Shown here in pieces: positions 26,789-35,501 of a stretch of DNA of 64,000 nt. The stretch's first letter is position 1; each line of letters starts with the position of its first letter. Made by a program: the position numbers and the translations under genes. The DNA comes from Emcibacter sp048269205 (GTDB lineage: Bacteria; Pseudomonadota; Alphaproteobacteria; Sphingomonadales; Emcibacteraceae), in contig NZ_JBLXJC010000002.1 in assembly GCF_048269205.1 (NCBI RefSeq), positions 124,001 through 188,000 of the forward strand. The letters run 5' to 3'. The notes beneath the pieces were generated by a model. That model did not search any database, was not told the origin of the DNA, and saw only the letters and a program-made list of their open reading frames with translations.

Positions 26789-27481
26789 GTGAGTTTTAAT
26801 AACATTCCTGTTGTGGCCATCATTCCTGCACGAGCCGGTTCAAAAGGAATTCCGGATAAAAACATCACCCCTGTTTGCGGCAAACCCCTTATACAATACA
26901 GTATCGACGCAGCTCTGGGCTCAAAGTATATTGACCGTGTCGTGGTCTCCTCAGATGGCCAGAAAATCCTGGAAACAGCCCAAAACCTTGGCGCGGAGCA
27001 GCTTCAGCGACCGGCGGAACTGGCCACCGACCAGGCTTCTTCACACCTCCTGATCAGTCACGCCATTCAAGCCCTCGGACTGGAAAACAGCTATATCATC
27101 CTGCTGCAGCCAACATCGCCCTTGCGAACAAGCGCACATATCGACGATGCCTTTATTGAAATGGCACACCGGAATGCAGAAAACCTGATTAGCGTGTATC
27201 AGCCCCCGGAAACACCTTATAAAGCCTATAAACTAACTGACGATGGTTATCTTACGGGCCTGATAAGCAAGGAAGCCCCCTATATGCGGCGCCAGGACCT
27301 GCCCCCGGCTTTCTTTCCCAACGGCGCCATTTATATTTTTTCTGCGAAAAACTTTCTTAAGGAAGACAAGATACCTTCTGAAAAAGTTATTCCGTTTGAA
27401 ATGACGCCCGGAGACAGCATTGATGTTGACACTCCGGAAGATATCGCAAGAATAATACAGATATTTGAGGACAGAAAATGA
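26789..27481 (+). CDS. CMP-nonulosonate cytidylyltransferase (NeuA/LegF/PseF family)
   Basis: Activates a nonulosonic (sialic-type) acid with CTP. 230 residues, GT-A-like nucleotidyltransferase fold. The N-terminal IIPARAGSKGIPDKNI is the CTP-binding signature of CMP-sugar synthetases; LLQPTSPLRTSAHIDDA follows, and the C-terminal DSIDVDTPEDI carries metal-binding aspartates. The start is probably GTG at 26789, with AAGGA seven bases upstream; a TTG three bases earlier is also possible. It overlaps the synthase gene by four bases (ATGA). Neu5Ac and legionaminic acid cannot be distinguished by sequence alone. Confidence 0.9.
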   Translation: MSFNNIPVVAIIPARAGSKGIPDKNITPVCGKPLIQYSIDAALGSKYIDRVVVSSDGQKILETAQNLGAEQLQRPAELATDQASSHLLISHAIQALGLENSYIILLQPTSPLRTSAHIDDAFIEMAHRNAENLISVYQPPETPYKAYKLTDDGYLTGLISKEAPYMRRQDLPPAFFPNGAIYIFSAKNFLKEDKIPSEKVIPFEMTPGDSIDVDTPEDIARIIQIFEDRK

Positions 27482-28527
27482 CAGGTTTTGAAATCGATGG
27501 CAGGAAGGTAGGTCCTGACCAACCTCCGCTGGTGATTGTGGAAATCGGCATTAACCATGAAGGAAGCCTGCAGACTGCATTTGAAATGGTTGATGCAGCT
27601 AAAAAGGCCGGTGCCGAGATCATTAAACATCAGACACATGTCATCGAAGATGAAATGAGCCACGAAGCTAAAAATGTTATTCCCGGCAACACAGACGTAT
27701 CTATTTATGAAGTCATGGAAAGATGCGCCCTCAACGAAGAAAATGAAATCAAGCTCAAAAATTATGTTGAAGATCAGGGGATGATCTTTATCAGCACGCC
27801 CTTTTCCCGTGCCGCGGCGGAAAGGCTGGAGCGTATGGGTGTGAAAGCCTACAAGATCGGCTCGGGTGAATGCAATAACTACCCCCTGCTTGAGCTTGTC
27901 GCCTCATATGGCAAACCCATTATCCTCAGCACAGGCATGAACACCATGGAAAGTATTGAAAAGTCAGTCAATATTTTCCGCAAGCACAAAGTTCCCTATG
28001 CCCTGCTCCACTGCACAAATGTTTATCCCACCCCACCGGAACTGGTCCGCCTGGGGGCCATGACGCAGCTTCAGGAAAAGTTTCCCGATGCTATCGTAGG
28101 TCTTTCCGACCATACGGTTACAAATCACCCCTGCCTGGGTGCTGTTGCCCTGGGAGCTTCTCTGCTTGAACGGCATTTCACAGACCGGATGGATCGCCCG
28201 GGGCCTGATATTGTCTGTTCCATGGACCCGAAAGCCCTGAATGAACTGATCGAAGGGTCAAAAATACTGCAAAAGGCCCGTGGCGGAACAAAGGGCCCCG
28301 TTGCAGAGGAACAGCCGACAATTGACTTCGGTTATTCTTCGGTGGTAACTATCAAAAAAGTCTCTAAGGGAGAAAAATACACACCTGATAATCTATGGGT
28401 AAAACGCCCCGGCACCGGATACTTTCTGGCAGAGCGTTATGAGGAGATTCTGGGTTGCACAGCCTCCCGGGATATTGAGGCCGACAGTCAACTGGCAGCA
28501 GATGATGTTGTTGAAATAACAGAATAA
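27478..28527 (+). CDS. Nonulosonic acid synthase (NeuB/LegI family)
   Basis: Condenses phosphoenolpyruvate with a six-carbon amino sugar (ManNAc or a 2,4-diacetamido-trideoxymannose) to give a nine-carbon acid. 349 residues: an N-terminal TIM barrel with VEIGINHEGSLQTAFEMVDAAKKAGAEIIKHQTH and KIGSGECNN, quoted here in part as VEIGINHEG and KIGSGECNN, then a C-terminal SAF/antifreeze-like domain (YTPDNLWVKRPGTG) that closes the neighbouring active site. Translationally coupled to the cytidylyltransferase and followed after two bases by the epimerase. Family is certain; the exact acid depends on the substrate supplied. Confidence 0.93.
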   Translation: MTGFEIDGRKVGPDQPPLVIVEIGINHEGSLQTAFEMVDAAKKAGAEIIKHQTHVIEDEMSHEAKNVIPGNTDVSIYEVMERCALNEENEIKLKNYVEDQGMIFISTPFSRAAAERLERMGVKAYKIGSGECNNYPLLELVASYGKPIILSTGMNTMESIEKSVNIFRKHKVPYALLHCTNVYPTPPELVRLGAMTQLQEKFPDAIVGLSDHTVTNHPCLGAVALGASLLERHFTDRMDRPGPDIVCSMDPKALNELIEGSKILQKARGGTKGPVAEEQPTIDFGYSSVVTIKKVSKGEKYTPDNLWVKRPGTGYFLAERYEEILGCTASRDIEADSQLAADDVVEITE

Positions 28528-28529
28528 TA

Positions 28530-29654
28530 ATGAAAAAACGTATAGTTTTCATAACCGGCACCAGGGCCGATTTCGGAAAAATAAAATCTCTGATCAATCG
28601 GCTTTTGGAGCATTCTGACCACGAAATCCATATATTCGTTACCGGCATGCATATGTTGAGCAAATACGGGTATACATGTGATGAGGTGGAAAAATGCGGT
28701 TACAACAACATCTATAAATATATCAACCAGAATTACAATGACACCATGGACACTGTTTTGGCAAAAACAGTCGCTGGTTTTTCAGACTATGTCAAAGAGA
28801 TGAAACCTGACATGATTGTCGTTCATGGCGACCGTGTTGAAGCCATGGCCTGCTCCCTGGTCGGATGCCTGAATAACATCCTGATCGCCCATATCGAAGG
28901 CGGTGAAGTTTCAGGCACCATTGATGAGTTGATCAGACACGCTGTTTCCAAAGTTTCCCAGCTACATTTCGTCTCGAATGAGGAAGCCAAGAAACGGCTG
29001 ATCCAGCTTGGAGAAAGAGAAGACACGATCTATACCATTGGTTCGCCGGATATGGATATTATGAACTCTGATACCTTGCCTGATATAGAAAAGGTAAAGT
29101 CATATTATGAAATTCCTTTCGAACAATATGCCATCCTACTGTTTCATCCGGTCACAACAGACACGGCCCGGCTTCGCGGACAGTGCCATAGCTTTTTGAA
29201 AGCCCTGGTGAAAAGCAATCACAACTATGTGGTTATTTATCCCAACAACGACCATGGTTCCGAAATTATCCTTGAAGAATATGAACAACTTAAAGGTAAC
29301 AAAGCATTCAGGGTTTTCCCGTCAATGCGCTTCGAATATTTCCTGACCTTGATGAAGCATTCCGATTTCGTCATTGGCAACTCAAGCGCCGGCGTCAGGG
29401 AAGCACCTTACTATGGCGTTCCCAGCATCAATGTCGGAGATCGTCAAAAAAATCGCGCCAGCGCCCCAACCATCCTGAACACTGATTTCAGGCTGGAGAA
29501 TATTCTTGACAGCATCGAACAGGCCCCGAAAATCCATCGCGAAACCATGCAGGATTTCGGCAAAGGCGGAAGTGATGTTAAATTCTGCGATATTCTCAAT
29601 ACCGAGGCTGTCTGGGAAACAAGTAATCAAAAATATTTCATAGATATACTATAA
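28530..29654 (+). CDS. Hydrolysing UDP-N-acetyl sugar 2-epimerase (NeuC/LegG family)
   Basis: Releases UDP while inverting C2, giving ManNAc from UDP-GlcNAc or 2,4-diacetamido-trideoxymannose from UDP-diacetamidobacillosamine. 374 residues, GT-B-like fold. The N-terminal TGTRADFGKIKSL, VHGDRVEAMA and AHIEGGEVSGTIDE motifs, and the C-terminal IGNSSAGVREAPYYGVPSIN region, mark the hydrolysing branch. It supplies the NeuB-like synthase two bases upstream. LegG is favoured if the dehydratase/aminotransferase/acetyltransferase set at 14-18 kb feeds this route; NeuC is favoured if it does not. Confidence 0.92.
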   Translation: MKKRIVFITGTRADFGKIKSLINRLLEHSDHEIHIFVTGMHMLSKYGYTCDEVEKCGYNNIYKYINQNYNDTMDTVLAKTVAGFSDYVKEMKPDMIVVHGDRVEAMACSLVGCLNNILIAHIEGGEVSGTIDELIRHAVSKVSQLHFVSNEEAKKRLIQLGEREDTIYTIGSPDMDIMNSDTLPDIEKVKSYYEIPFEQYAILLFHPVTTDTARLRGQCHSFLKALVKSNHNYVVIYPNNDHGSEIILEEYEQLKGNKAFRVFPSMRFEYFLTLMKHSDFVIGNSSAGVREAPYYGVPSINVGDRQKNRASAPTILNTDFRLENILDSIEQAPKIHRETMQDFGKGGSDVKFCDILNTEAVWETSNQKYFIDIL

Positions 29655-29657
29655 GTC

Positions 29658-30404
29658 ATGAGAGTCATCGCCCGCTTAGATATCAAAAACGAATTCGTCA
29701 TTAAAGGCATCCACCTGGAGGGGCTTCGAAAAGTGGGTGATCCCATTCAACTTGCTCTGAAATACTATGAACAGGGGATTGATGAGATTGTTTTCATGGA
29801 TGCCGTTGCCAGCCTTTATGACCGCAACAACCTGTTCCATGTTATTGAAGAAGCCTGCAAGCAGGTGTTTGTCCCGATTACCATTGGTGGCGGAATTCGC
29901 AGTCTTGATGATATTGAGAAATCTCTTCACGCCGGGGCCGACAAAGTCGCTATCAACACGGCTGCAGTCCACAACCCCGAACTTATTGGCGAAGCTGCGC
30001 TTAAATACGGCAGTCAATGTGTCGTTGCTTCCATAGAAGCTAAAAAATCCCCAACAGGCTGGGAAGCCTATATCGACAACGGGCGGGAAAAAACCGGCAT
30101 TGATGTCGTTCAATGGGTTCGGCGGCTTGAAGACCTCGGCGCAGGAGAAATCCTGCTGACATCTGTGGATATGGAAGGCACGAAAAAGGGCTTTGATGTG
30201 GACCTGGTTGAAGCCGTTTGCGACACAACTTCAGTTCCGGTTATTGTTTCCGGGGGACTTGGCCAGACGAAACACATCACGAATATGACTGAGAGAGTTA
30301 TGCCGAGCGCAATCAGCTGTGCCGGCGTTCTGCACTATGACTTGCTGACTGTGAATGAAATTAAAACATATATGAATGAACATTCCCTGGATGTGAGGCC
30401 GTAA
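29658..30404 (+). CDS. HisF-like cyclase-subunit paralogue of the amidotransferase module
   Basis: 248 residues of the (beta/alpha)8 HisF fold. In true HisF two aspartates catalyse imidazole glycerol phosphate formation. Here the first is kept (Asp8 in ARLDIKN), but the second aligns with Glu127 in VASIEAKK, and the usual KDGRVVKG loop reads KNEFVIKG. GGGIRS, ADKVAINTAAV and VSGGLGQ keep the phosphate-site framework. The gene sits between a nonulosonate epimerase and a HisH-like glutaminase, followed by a WbuX-type amidotransferase. This matches the HisF/HisH pairs that pass ammonia to sugar amidotransferases, so a histidine role is unlikely. Confidence 0.88.
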   Translation: MRVIARLDIKNEFVIKGIHLEGLRKVGDPIQLALKYYEQGIDEIVFMDAVASLYDRNNLFHVIEEACKQVFVPITIGGGIRSLDDIEKSLHAGADKVAINTAAVHNPELIGEAALKYGSQCVVASIEAKKSPTGWEAYIDNGREKTGIDVVQWVRRLEDLGAGEILLTSVDMEGTKKGFDVDLVEAVCDTTSVPVIVSGGLGQTKHITNMTERVMPSAISCAGVLHYDLLTVNEIKTYMNEHSLDVRP

Positions 30405-30406
30405 CA

Positions 30407-31078
30407 ATGAAAGAAATTGCAGTTCTGGATTATGGCATTGGCAATATCCGAAGCATCAGAAACGCTCTGACTAAAGTTGGCGGCACTCCGGTGGTCACCA
30501 GGGACCCTGAAGTTATTATGAAAGCCGCGGGACTGATTATTCCCGGAGTTGGAGCATTCCAGCATGGTATGGAAAACCTGAGCCAATACAGCATGGTCGA
30601 CGTTATCAAAGATTATGTCTCCACCGGAAAGCCCGTTCTCGGAATCTGCCTTGGTATGCAGCTGATGCTTTCTTCTAGTGAGGAAAATGGCTTCAGGGAA
30701 GGTCTGAACCTTGTCCCGGGCACAGTTACAAAAATCGCCCTCCCTGAGGAAAGCGATCTCCGGCTGCCACATATTCGCTGGAGCCAAATTCATCCTCAGG
30801 CAGGAGCAAGAACCTGGAACGGGCCGCTGCTCGACAGCAGTCATCAGGATCAATACTATTATTTTGTACACAGCTATTGCGCTCATCCTGAGAACAAGGA
30901 TCACATTCTGGCTGTGACAGAATATGGAGATGTTGAAATTACCGCTGCGATCAAGAATGGAAACGTAATGGGCTGTCAGTTCCACCCTGAGAAAAGTGGC
31001 ACTCAAGGTCTTTCCATACTTACTAATTTCATATCTCTGGCCTATAATCCATCCGAACAGAAATCTAACCAAAGGTAA
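30407..31078 (+). CDS. HisH-like glutaminase of the amidotransferase module
   Basis: Class I glutamine amidotransferase, 223 residues. The catalytic triad is complete: Cys81 in LGICLGMQLM, and His194 and Glu196 in CQFHPEKSGTQG. YGIGNIRSIRNAL at the N-terminus is HisH-like. Together with the HisF-like gene two bases upstream it would form an ammonia-producing complex for the amidotransferase that starts four bases downstream. No other his genes are present in the window. The complete triad argues for active glutamine hydrolysis. Confidence 0.9.
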   Translation: MKEIAVLDYGIGNIRSIRNALTKVGGTPVVTRDPEVIMKAAGLIIPGVGAFQHGMENLSQYSMVDVIKDYVSTGKPVLGICLGMQLMLSSSEENGFREGLNLVPGTVTKIALPEESDLRLPHIRWSQIHPQAGARTWNGPLLDSSHQDQYYYFVHSYCAHPENKDHILAVTEYGDVEITAAIKNGNVMGCQFHPEKSGTQGLSILTNFISLAYNPSEQKSNQR

Positions 31079-31082
31079 AGTT

Positions 31083-32282
31083 ATGCCTGAAGCTTATTAC
31101 GGTCTTCCCGAAGAAGTTAAATTCTGCAAAAAATGCGTAATTTCAAATCAGCGCCCCAGTTCCACTGTCGAATTCAAACATGAAAAAGACGAGAAAAAAC
31201 AAGTCATTGACTTTGGCGAGGACGGTATTTGTGCGGCCTGCCATTACAATGATGTCAAAGACCAGATCAACTGGGAGGCGCGCGAGGAAAATCTGCACAA
31301 GCTTCTGGACAAACACCGCCGCAAGGATGGCGGCTATGACGTCATCGTTCCCGGGAGCGGTGGTAAAGACAGCGCCTATGCCTCCCACGTTCTAAAATAT
31401 AAATACGGGATGAACCCGTTGACCGTCACATGGGCTCCGCATAAATACACGGAAATTGGTTGGAAAAATTTCGAGAACTGGATACATATCGGCGGCCTGG
31501 ACAACATTCTTTTCACGCCCAACGGCAAGCTGCACAAACTATTGACCGGCCTGGCTTTCCGCAATCTTCTGCACCCGTTCCAGCCGTTTATTGTTGGCCA
31601 GCGGATCATTGGCCCGCTGATGGCCAAGAAGTTCGGCGTACCCTTGGTAATGTACGGCGAAAACCAGGCCGAATACGGCAACAATATCGACGATAACTAC
31701 ATTCCGACCATGGACGAAAAATTCTTTTCCGTCCAAGACCCCATGGAAATGAAGCTGGGTGGACTTTCCATCTCTGAAATCATAGAACAATACGACTATA
31801 CCGTTAATGACTTCACGCCGTATATTCCGCCGTCAGCCCAGGATCTGAAAGACAGCAATGTCGAAGTTCACTATCTCGGCTTCTACCTTAAATGGGATCC
31901 CCAGGAATGTTATTATTACGCAACTGAACATACCGGCTTCCAGGCCAATCCAGAGCGTACGGAAGGGACTTATTCAAAGTATAGCAGTATCGACGATCGT
32001 ATCGACATGTTCCATTACCTGACCACCCTGATCAAATTCGGGATCGGCCGGGCAACATATGATGCTGCTCAGGAAATCCGTAACGGAAAGATTACCCGGG
32101 AAGAAGGGGTCCTTCTGGTCAAGAAATTCGATCAGGAATTCCCCAACAAATATTTCAAGGACTTCCTGGAATATATTGACATGGGTGAGGATGAGTTCTT
32201 CGAGACACTGGATAAATTCCGCTCCCCTCACCTTTGGGAGCAAGTCGATGGAGAGTGGAAGCTCCGCCACACTGTCTATTAA
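31083..32282 (+). CDS. N-acetyl sugar amidotransferase (WbuX/WbpG/PseA-like)
   Basis: ATP-dependent enzyme expected to convert an N-acetyl group to an acetamidino group using ammonia from the HisH/HisF pair. 399 residues from the ATG at 31083; a longer frame to 30996 overlaps the HisH-like gene. The N-terminus has CXXC pairs (Cys15, Cys18; Cys50, Cys53) likely to bind zinc, followed by the PP-loop SGGKDSAYA (92-99). MYGENQAEYGN and a conserved ERTEGTYSKYSSIDDR segment, cited here as YSKYSSIDDR, are typical. The target sugar is probably the nonulosonic acid or its UDP precursor made by the upstream genes. Confidence 0.9.
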   Translation: MPEAYYGLPEEVKFCKKCVISNQRPSSTVEFKHEKDEKKQVIDFGEDGICAACHYNDVKDQINWEAREENLHKLLDKHRRKDGGYDVIVPGSGGKDSAYASHVLKYKYGMNPLTVTWAPHKYTEIGWKNFENWIHIGGLDNILFTPNGKLHKLLTGLAFRNLLHPFQPFIVGQRIIGPLMAKKFGVPLVMYGENQAEYGNNIDDNYIPTMDEKFFSVQDPMEMKLGGLSISEIIEQYDYTVNDFTPYIPPSAQDLKDSNVEVHYLGFYLKWDPQECYYYATEHTGFQANPERTEGTYSKYSSIDDRIDMFHYLTTLIKFGIGRATYDAAQEIRNGKITREEGVLLVKKFDQEFPNKYFKDFLEYIDMGEDEFFETLDKFRSPHLWEQVDGEWKLRHTVY

Positions 32283-32306
32283 CCAGCAGGCGACGGAGTC
32301 AGCTTT

Positions 32307-33467
32307 ATGGCCAAACAAAAGTTAAAGGCACTTCACCTTGCCAGCTTCAATGGCAACATCGGAGATAATGCCAATCACATCGGTTTTCGCAATTCGATGA
32401 AACTTCATACTGATTTTGACATTGAATATACCAATCTTGAAATCAGGGAGTTTTATTGGGGACACAGAAAATTTGATCAATCTTTTGTCGATCTGGCCAA
32501 TAAACATGATTTTCTCATTGTCGGTGGCGGGAATTATTTCGAACTATGGGTCGAAGGTTCCGCTACCGGTACGTCCATTGATATTGAACCTGGCCTATTC
32601 AAGAATATCAACGTGCCTGTCCTGATCAACGCACTTGGTGTCGACCCGGGCCAGGGTGTACCGGAAGCCAATCTTCAAAAGTTCCGGGGCTTTCTCGATA
32701 TTCTCCTCGGTTCAGATCAATATCTTGTTTCGGTACGCAATGATGGCGCTATGGATACGCTACGGGAATATCTTCCCCCCAGTTATGGAGATGCCATCCA
32801 CCAAATTCCTGATGGCGGCTTCTTCACCACAGTGCCGGATATTCAGCACTATGAAATTCCCAAGGCAAAACGCGTTATATCCATAAACCTGGCCGGCGAT
32901 ATGCTGGAAACCCGGTTTGCGACCGGCAAGCATATCAGTTACGATGACTTCCTTAGAGGTATGGCTGGAACACTGGAAAAAGTTCTGGAGAAAAATCCGG
33001 ATGTGAACCTGGTCTTTATTCCCCATATCTTCAGGGATATTACGACAATTTCCCAGTGCCTTGAATATTTTACCGATCATTACCGCAGGCGGCGTATTCA
33101 AATGGCGCCCTATCTGCTCGGCGATCCGGGACAGGACTATATTTTCAGCCTCTATGCGCAAAGCGCGCTGGTTCTGGGAATGAGGTTTCATTCCAATGTC
33201 TGCTCCATCGGTCTGAATACCCCGACCATCGGACTTGTGAATTATCGCCAGATAGAAAAACTGTATCAGGAACTTGATTTGATGGAACGTACCGTCGAAG
33301 TGAACAAGGAAGGTTTCGAAGACAAACTCCTTGCCCTGATTGAAAGCAGTCTCGCCACACCTCAACCCATCAAGCAGACTTACGCCAAAGTCCGCAAGAC
33401 ACTTGAGGGGCAGCTTGAAAAATTCCATAATTACGTTAATGACTGGCTGAAAACGAACATTGAATAA
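32307..33467 (+). CDS. Polysaccharide pyruvyl transferase family protein
   Basis: 386 residues of the WcaK/CsaB-type GT-B-like family that transfers an enolpyruvyl unit from phosphoenolpyruvate to a sugar, forming a ketal. Visible features are the N-terminal SFNGNIGDNANHIGF, the LIVGGGNYFELW motif, VSVRNDGAMDTLR, and the C-terminal MRFHSNVCSIGLNTPTIGL with the conserved histidine. It follows the amidotransferase on the same strand. It would add a negatively charged pyruvate ketal to the repeat unit, but the family also contains members with other functions. Confidence 0.85.
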   Translation: MAKQKLKALHLASFNGNIGDNANHIGFRNSMKLHTDFDIEYTNLEIREFYWGHRKFDQSFVDLANKHDFLIVGGGNYFELWVEGSATGTSIDIEPGLFKNINVPVLINALGVDPGQGVPEANLQKFRGFLDILLGSDQYLVSVRNDGAMDTLREYLPPSYGDAIHQIPDGGFFTTVPDIQHYEIPKAKRVISINLAGDMLETRFATGKHISYDDFLRGMAGTLEKVLEKNPDVNLVFIPHIFRDITTISQCLEYFTDHYRRRRIQMAPYLLGDPGQDYIFSLYAQSALVLGMRFHSNVCSIGLNTPTIGLVNYRQIEKLYQELDLMERTVEVNKEGFEDKLLALIESSLATPQPIKQTYAKVRKTLEGQLEKFHNYVNDWLKTNIE

Positions 33468-33515
33468 CGGTGAACGTTATCCGTTTATTCACCAAATGAA
33501 CCGGCAGCACTGTTG

Positions 33516-35501
33516 ATGAAATTCCTTGTCGTCCTCACATCCCAGCATCACATTGACCATCTTCCAGGTCTGGACTTCCAGGGGGCTACGGAAATCCTCC
33601 TGGCAGCCCTGGTTCCCGGCCTGATTATTACTGACGACACTATGGAATCCTTACAACTACGTATTGGAGCGCCTGTACGTTTCCATACGGCAGAAAGTCT
33701 TTCCCACAACATCTCACAAGTTGAGATCAGCCGGCTCGCCACCGATTTCACCCTGATATTGACAGACACTCTCCGCAACAGCGACGCCTGCAACAAGCTC
33801 ACGGAAGAGACTGACAAGCTGGACAGCCAGGCCAATATGATGGCCCTGATCTTGCACCCCCTGTACAGTTTTGGCCTTTTCCTGAGCCATCTTCTGCAAA
33901 GTGAGAATACAGATAAAGTTTATCTGATGGGAAACCGGAAATTCAGTTTCAGCCTGCCGCAAAGGCCCGATGTGAAAACCCTGTATAATGCGGATGTCGC
34001 CTTCTGCCCTCTTGCTCGGGAAATCTGCGAATACCATGGGGCCGACTACCGGATTTTCAATGTTTCACCCGTCTTCAAAACCCGGCTGAAACTGGCCCTC
34101 AGGCATTTTCTGCTACAAATCTATAAGTTTCAGACAATTGTCCGGCGCCTGGCCGCCACCCCAGCCAACAACCTGGAAGAGATTGCGCCCGGCAGAAAGA
34201 ATCTCCTGGTTCTGATCCGTGCAGAATCAGAATACTGGAGCATACGACCCCTGCTCCGCAAGATTGAAACCACAAGCGACTTCACTCCCGTTGTCATCCA
34301 GGATGATCTGGTGAAAAACCCTTCTGCCTTAAAGGCCCTTACGGCAAACAACGAGGAATTCATCCCCATTCATTCACAGGCCGGTCTCGGCCAGGCCCTT
34401 TCCTCTTGGGTCTCGCAATCCTTGAACCGGGCAAGACTGAAACACTGCGCCACCAAGGTCAGGGAATCCGGTTCTAATGAAGGCCAGCATTTCATCAGCG
34501 CCATACTGTTGAAACCAGACTTTACAAAAGAAATCATCGACACCGCGACGTGCTGTTTCCATGAGCTGGACTTATTTCAGAAAGAAATCACAGCAATTTG
34601 CAGAAAGCTGACTCCGGGCGCAATGATTACGCTTGATATGGTCGATCAATGGGTGGGGATCATTGGCAAGATTGGTCGCGGGAATGGCATTCCCTCCTTT
34701 ACCATGCAAAATACGTCGCTTGACAAGATCATTTATCCGAAGCCTGTCTCAACGGATGTGTTCTGGGTCAGCAACAATAATATCCGCAACATTCTGCTTG
34801 ATTCCCGCGCCACCCCTGAATCCGTGGTGACGACCGGGCTTCCAATGCATGACGAATTGCTCTTGTCCCTCACCCATGAGGAAGAGGATATTTCAGCTAA
34901 ACGCGACATCGCTGCCGATAAAAAAATACTGCTTGTGGCCACCCAGCCTTTTGTACAAAAGTACCCCTATAACCTGAACCTGTTAACTGACTTGTGCCGG
35001 ATTTTCAAAGGCCGTACGGATTTGTGCCTTTTGATCAAAACACATCCCAGAGAACATAAGGAAAACTATCTTAGCTTGCTCCAGAAGCTAAAAAAAGAAT
35101 ATGCCCTAGACATCAGGCTCGAAGGAGAAACAAACATTATCGATCTGATGTGTATCTCGGAGGCCATGATTTCCAGGACTTCCACAGCCATAATGACATC
35201 CCTGCTTGCCGGCATCCCGACAATTTCCTATATGGAAGGATATCAGAATGACATTCTGGACAGGTTGGACTATCTGGGCACAGATGCGGTCATCAAGGCC
35301 TATGATTTAGGTGAGTTAAAGGAAGTCTGCCAGACGATCTTTTCCCAAGGGCAGGAAAAGGACGCGTTCATGGCCGAACTTTCTAAAAAACGGCAGAACT
35401 ATATCCGGGAATATGTGGGTGCCCCGGATGGAAATGCCAGTGAGAAAATACTGGCCAATCTCAAGGAACACATCGGAACAGAAACCGGCGGCGGACAATG
35501 A
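33516..35501 (+). CDS. Large probable GT-B transferase, unassigned
   Basis: 661 residues from the ATG at 33516. The first half is poorly conserved with no recognised motif. The second half looks like a GT-B donor domain: FWVSNNNIRNILLDSRATPE, then TGLPMHDEL, a LLIKTHPREHKENYL segment with the KTHP motif shared by CDP-glycerol transferases and some sialyl- or Kdo-transferase families, and ISRTSTAIMTSLLAGIPTISY. No membrane segment or signal peptide. It is translationally coupled to the flippase gene (ATGA overlap). A nonulosonic-acid transferase role is an attractive inference from position, not shown. Confidence 0.65.
   Translation: MKFLVVLTSQHHIDHLPGLDFQGATEILLAALVPGLIITDDTMESLQLRIGAPVRFHTAESLSHNISQVEISRLATDFTLILTDTLRNSDACNKLTEETDKLDSQANMMALILHPLYSFGLFLSHLLQSENTDKVYLMGNRKFSFSLPQRPDVKTLYNADVAFCPLAREICEYHGADYRIFNVSPVFKTRLKLALRHFLLQIYKFQTIVRRLAATPANNLEEIAPGRKNLLVLIRAESEYWSIRPLLRKIETTSDFTPVVIQDDLVKNPSALKALTANNEEFIPIHSQAGLGQALSSWVSQSLNRARLKHCATKVRESGSNEGQHFISAILLKPDFTKEIIDTATCCFHELDLFQKEITAICRKLTPGAMITLDMVDQWVGIIGKIGRGNGIPSFTMQNTSLDKIIYPKPVSTDVFWVSNNNIRNILLDSRATPESVVTTGLPMHDELLLSLTHEEEDISAKRDIAADKKILLVATQPFVQKYPYNLNLLTDLCRIFKGRTDLCLLIKTHPREHKENYLSLLQKLKKEYALDIRLEGETNIIDLMCISEAMISRTSTAIMTSLLAGIPTISYMEGYQNDILDRLDYLGTDAVIKAYDLGELKEVCQTIFSQGQEKDAFMAELSKKRQNYIREYVGAPDGNASEKILANLKEHIGTETGGGQ

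Noticed and set aside
29658..31078. hisF and hisH as histidine biosynthesis genes
   Set aside because: No other his genes are nearby, the HisF catalytic Asp is substituted, and the pair directly precedes a WbuX-type amidotransferase.
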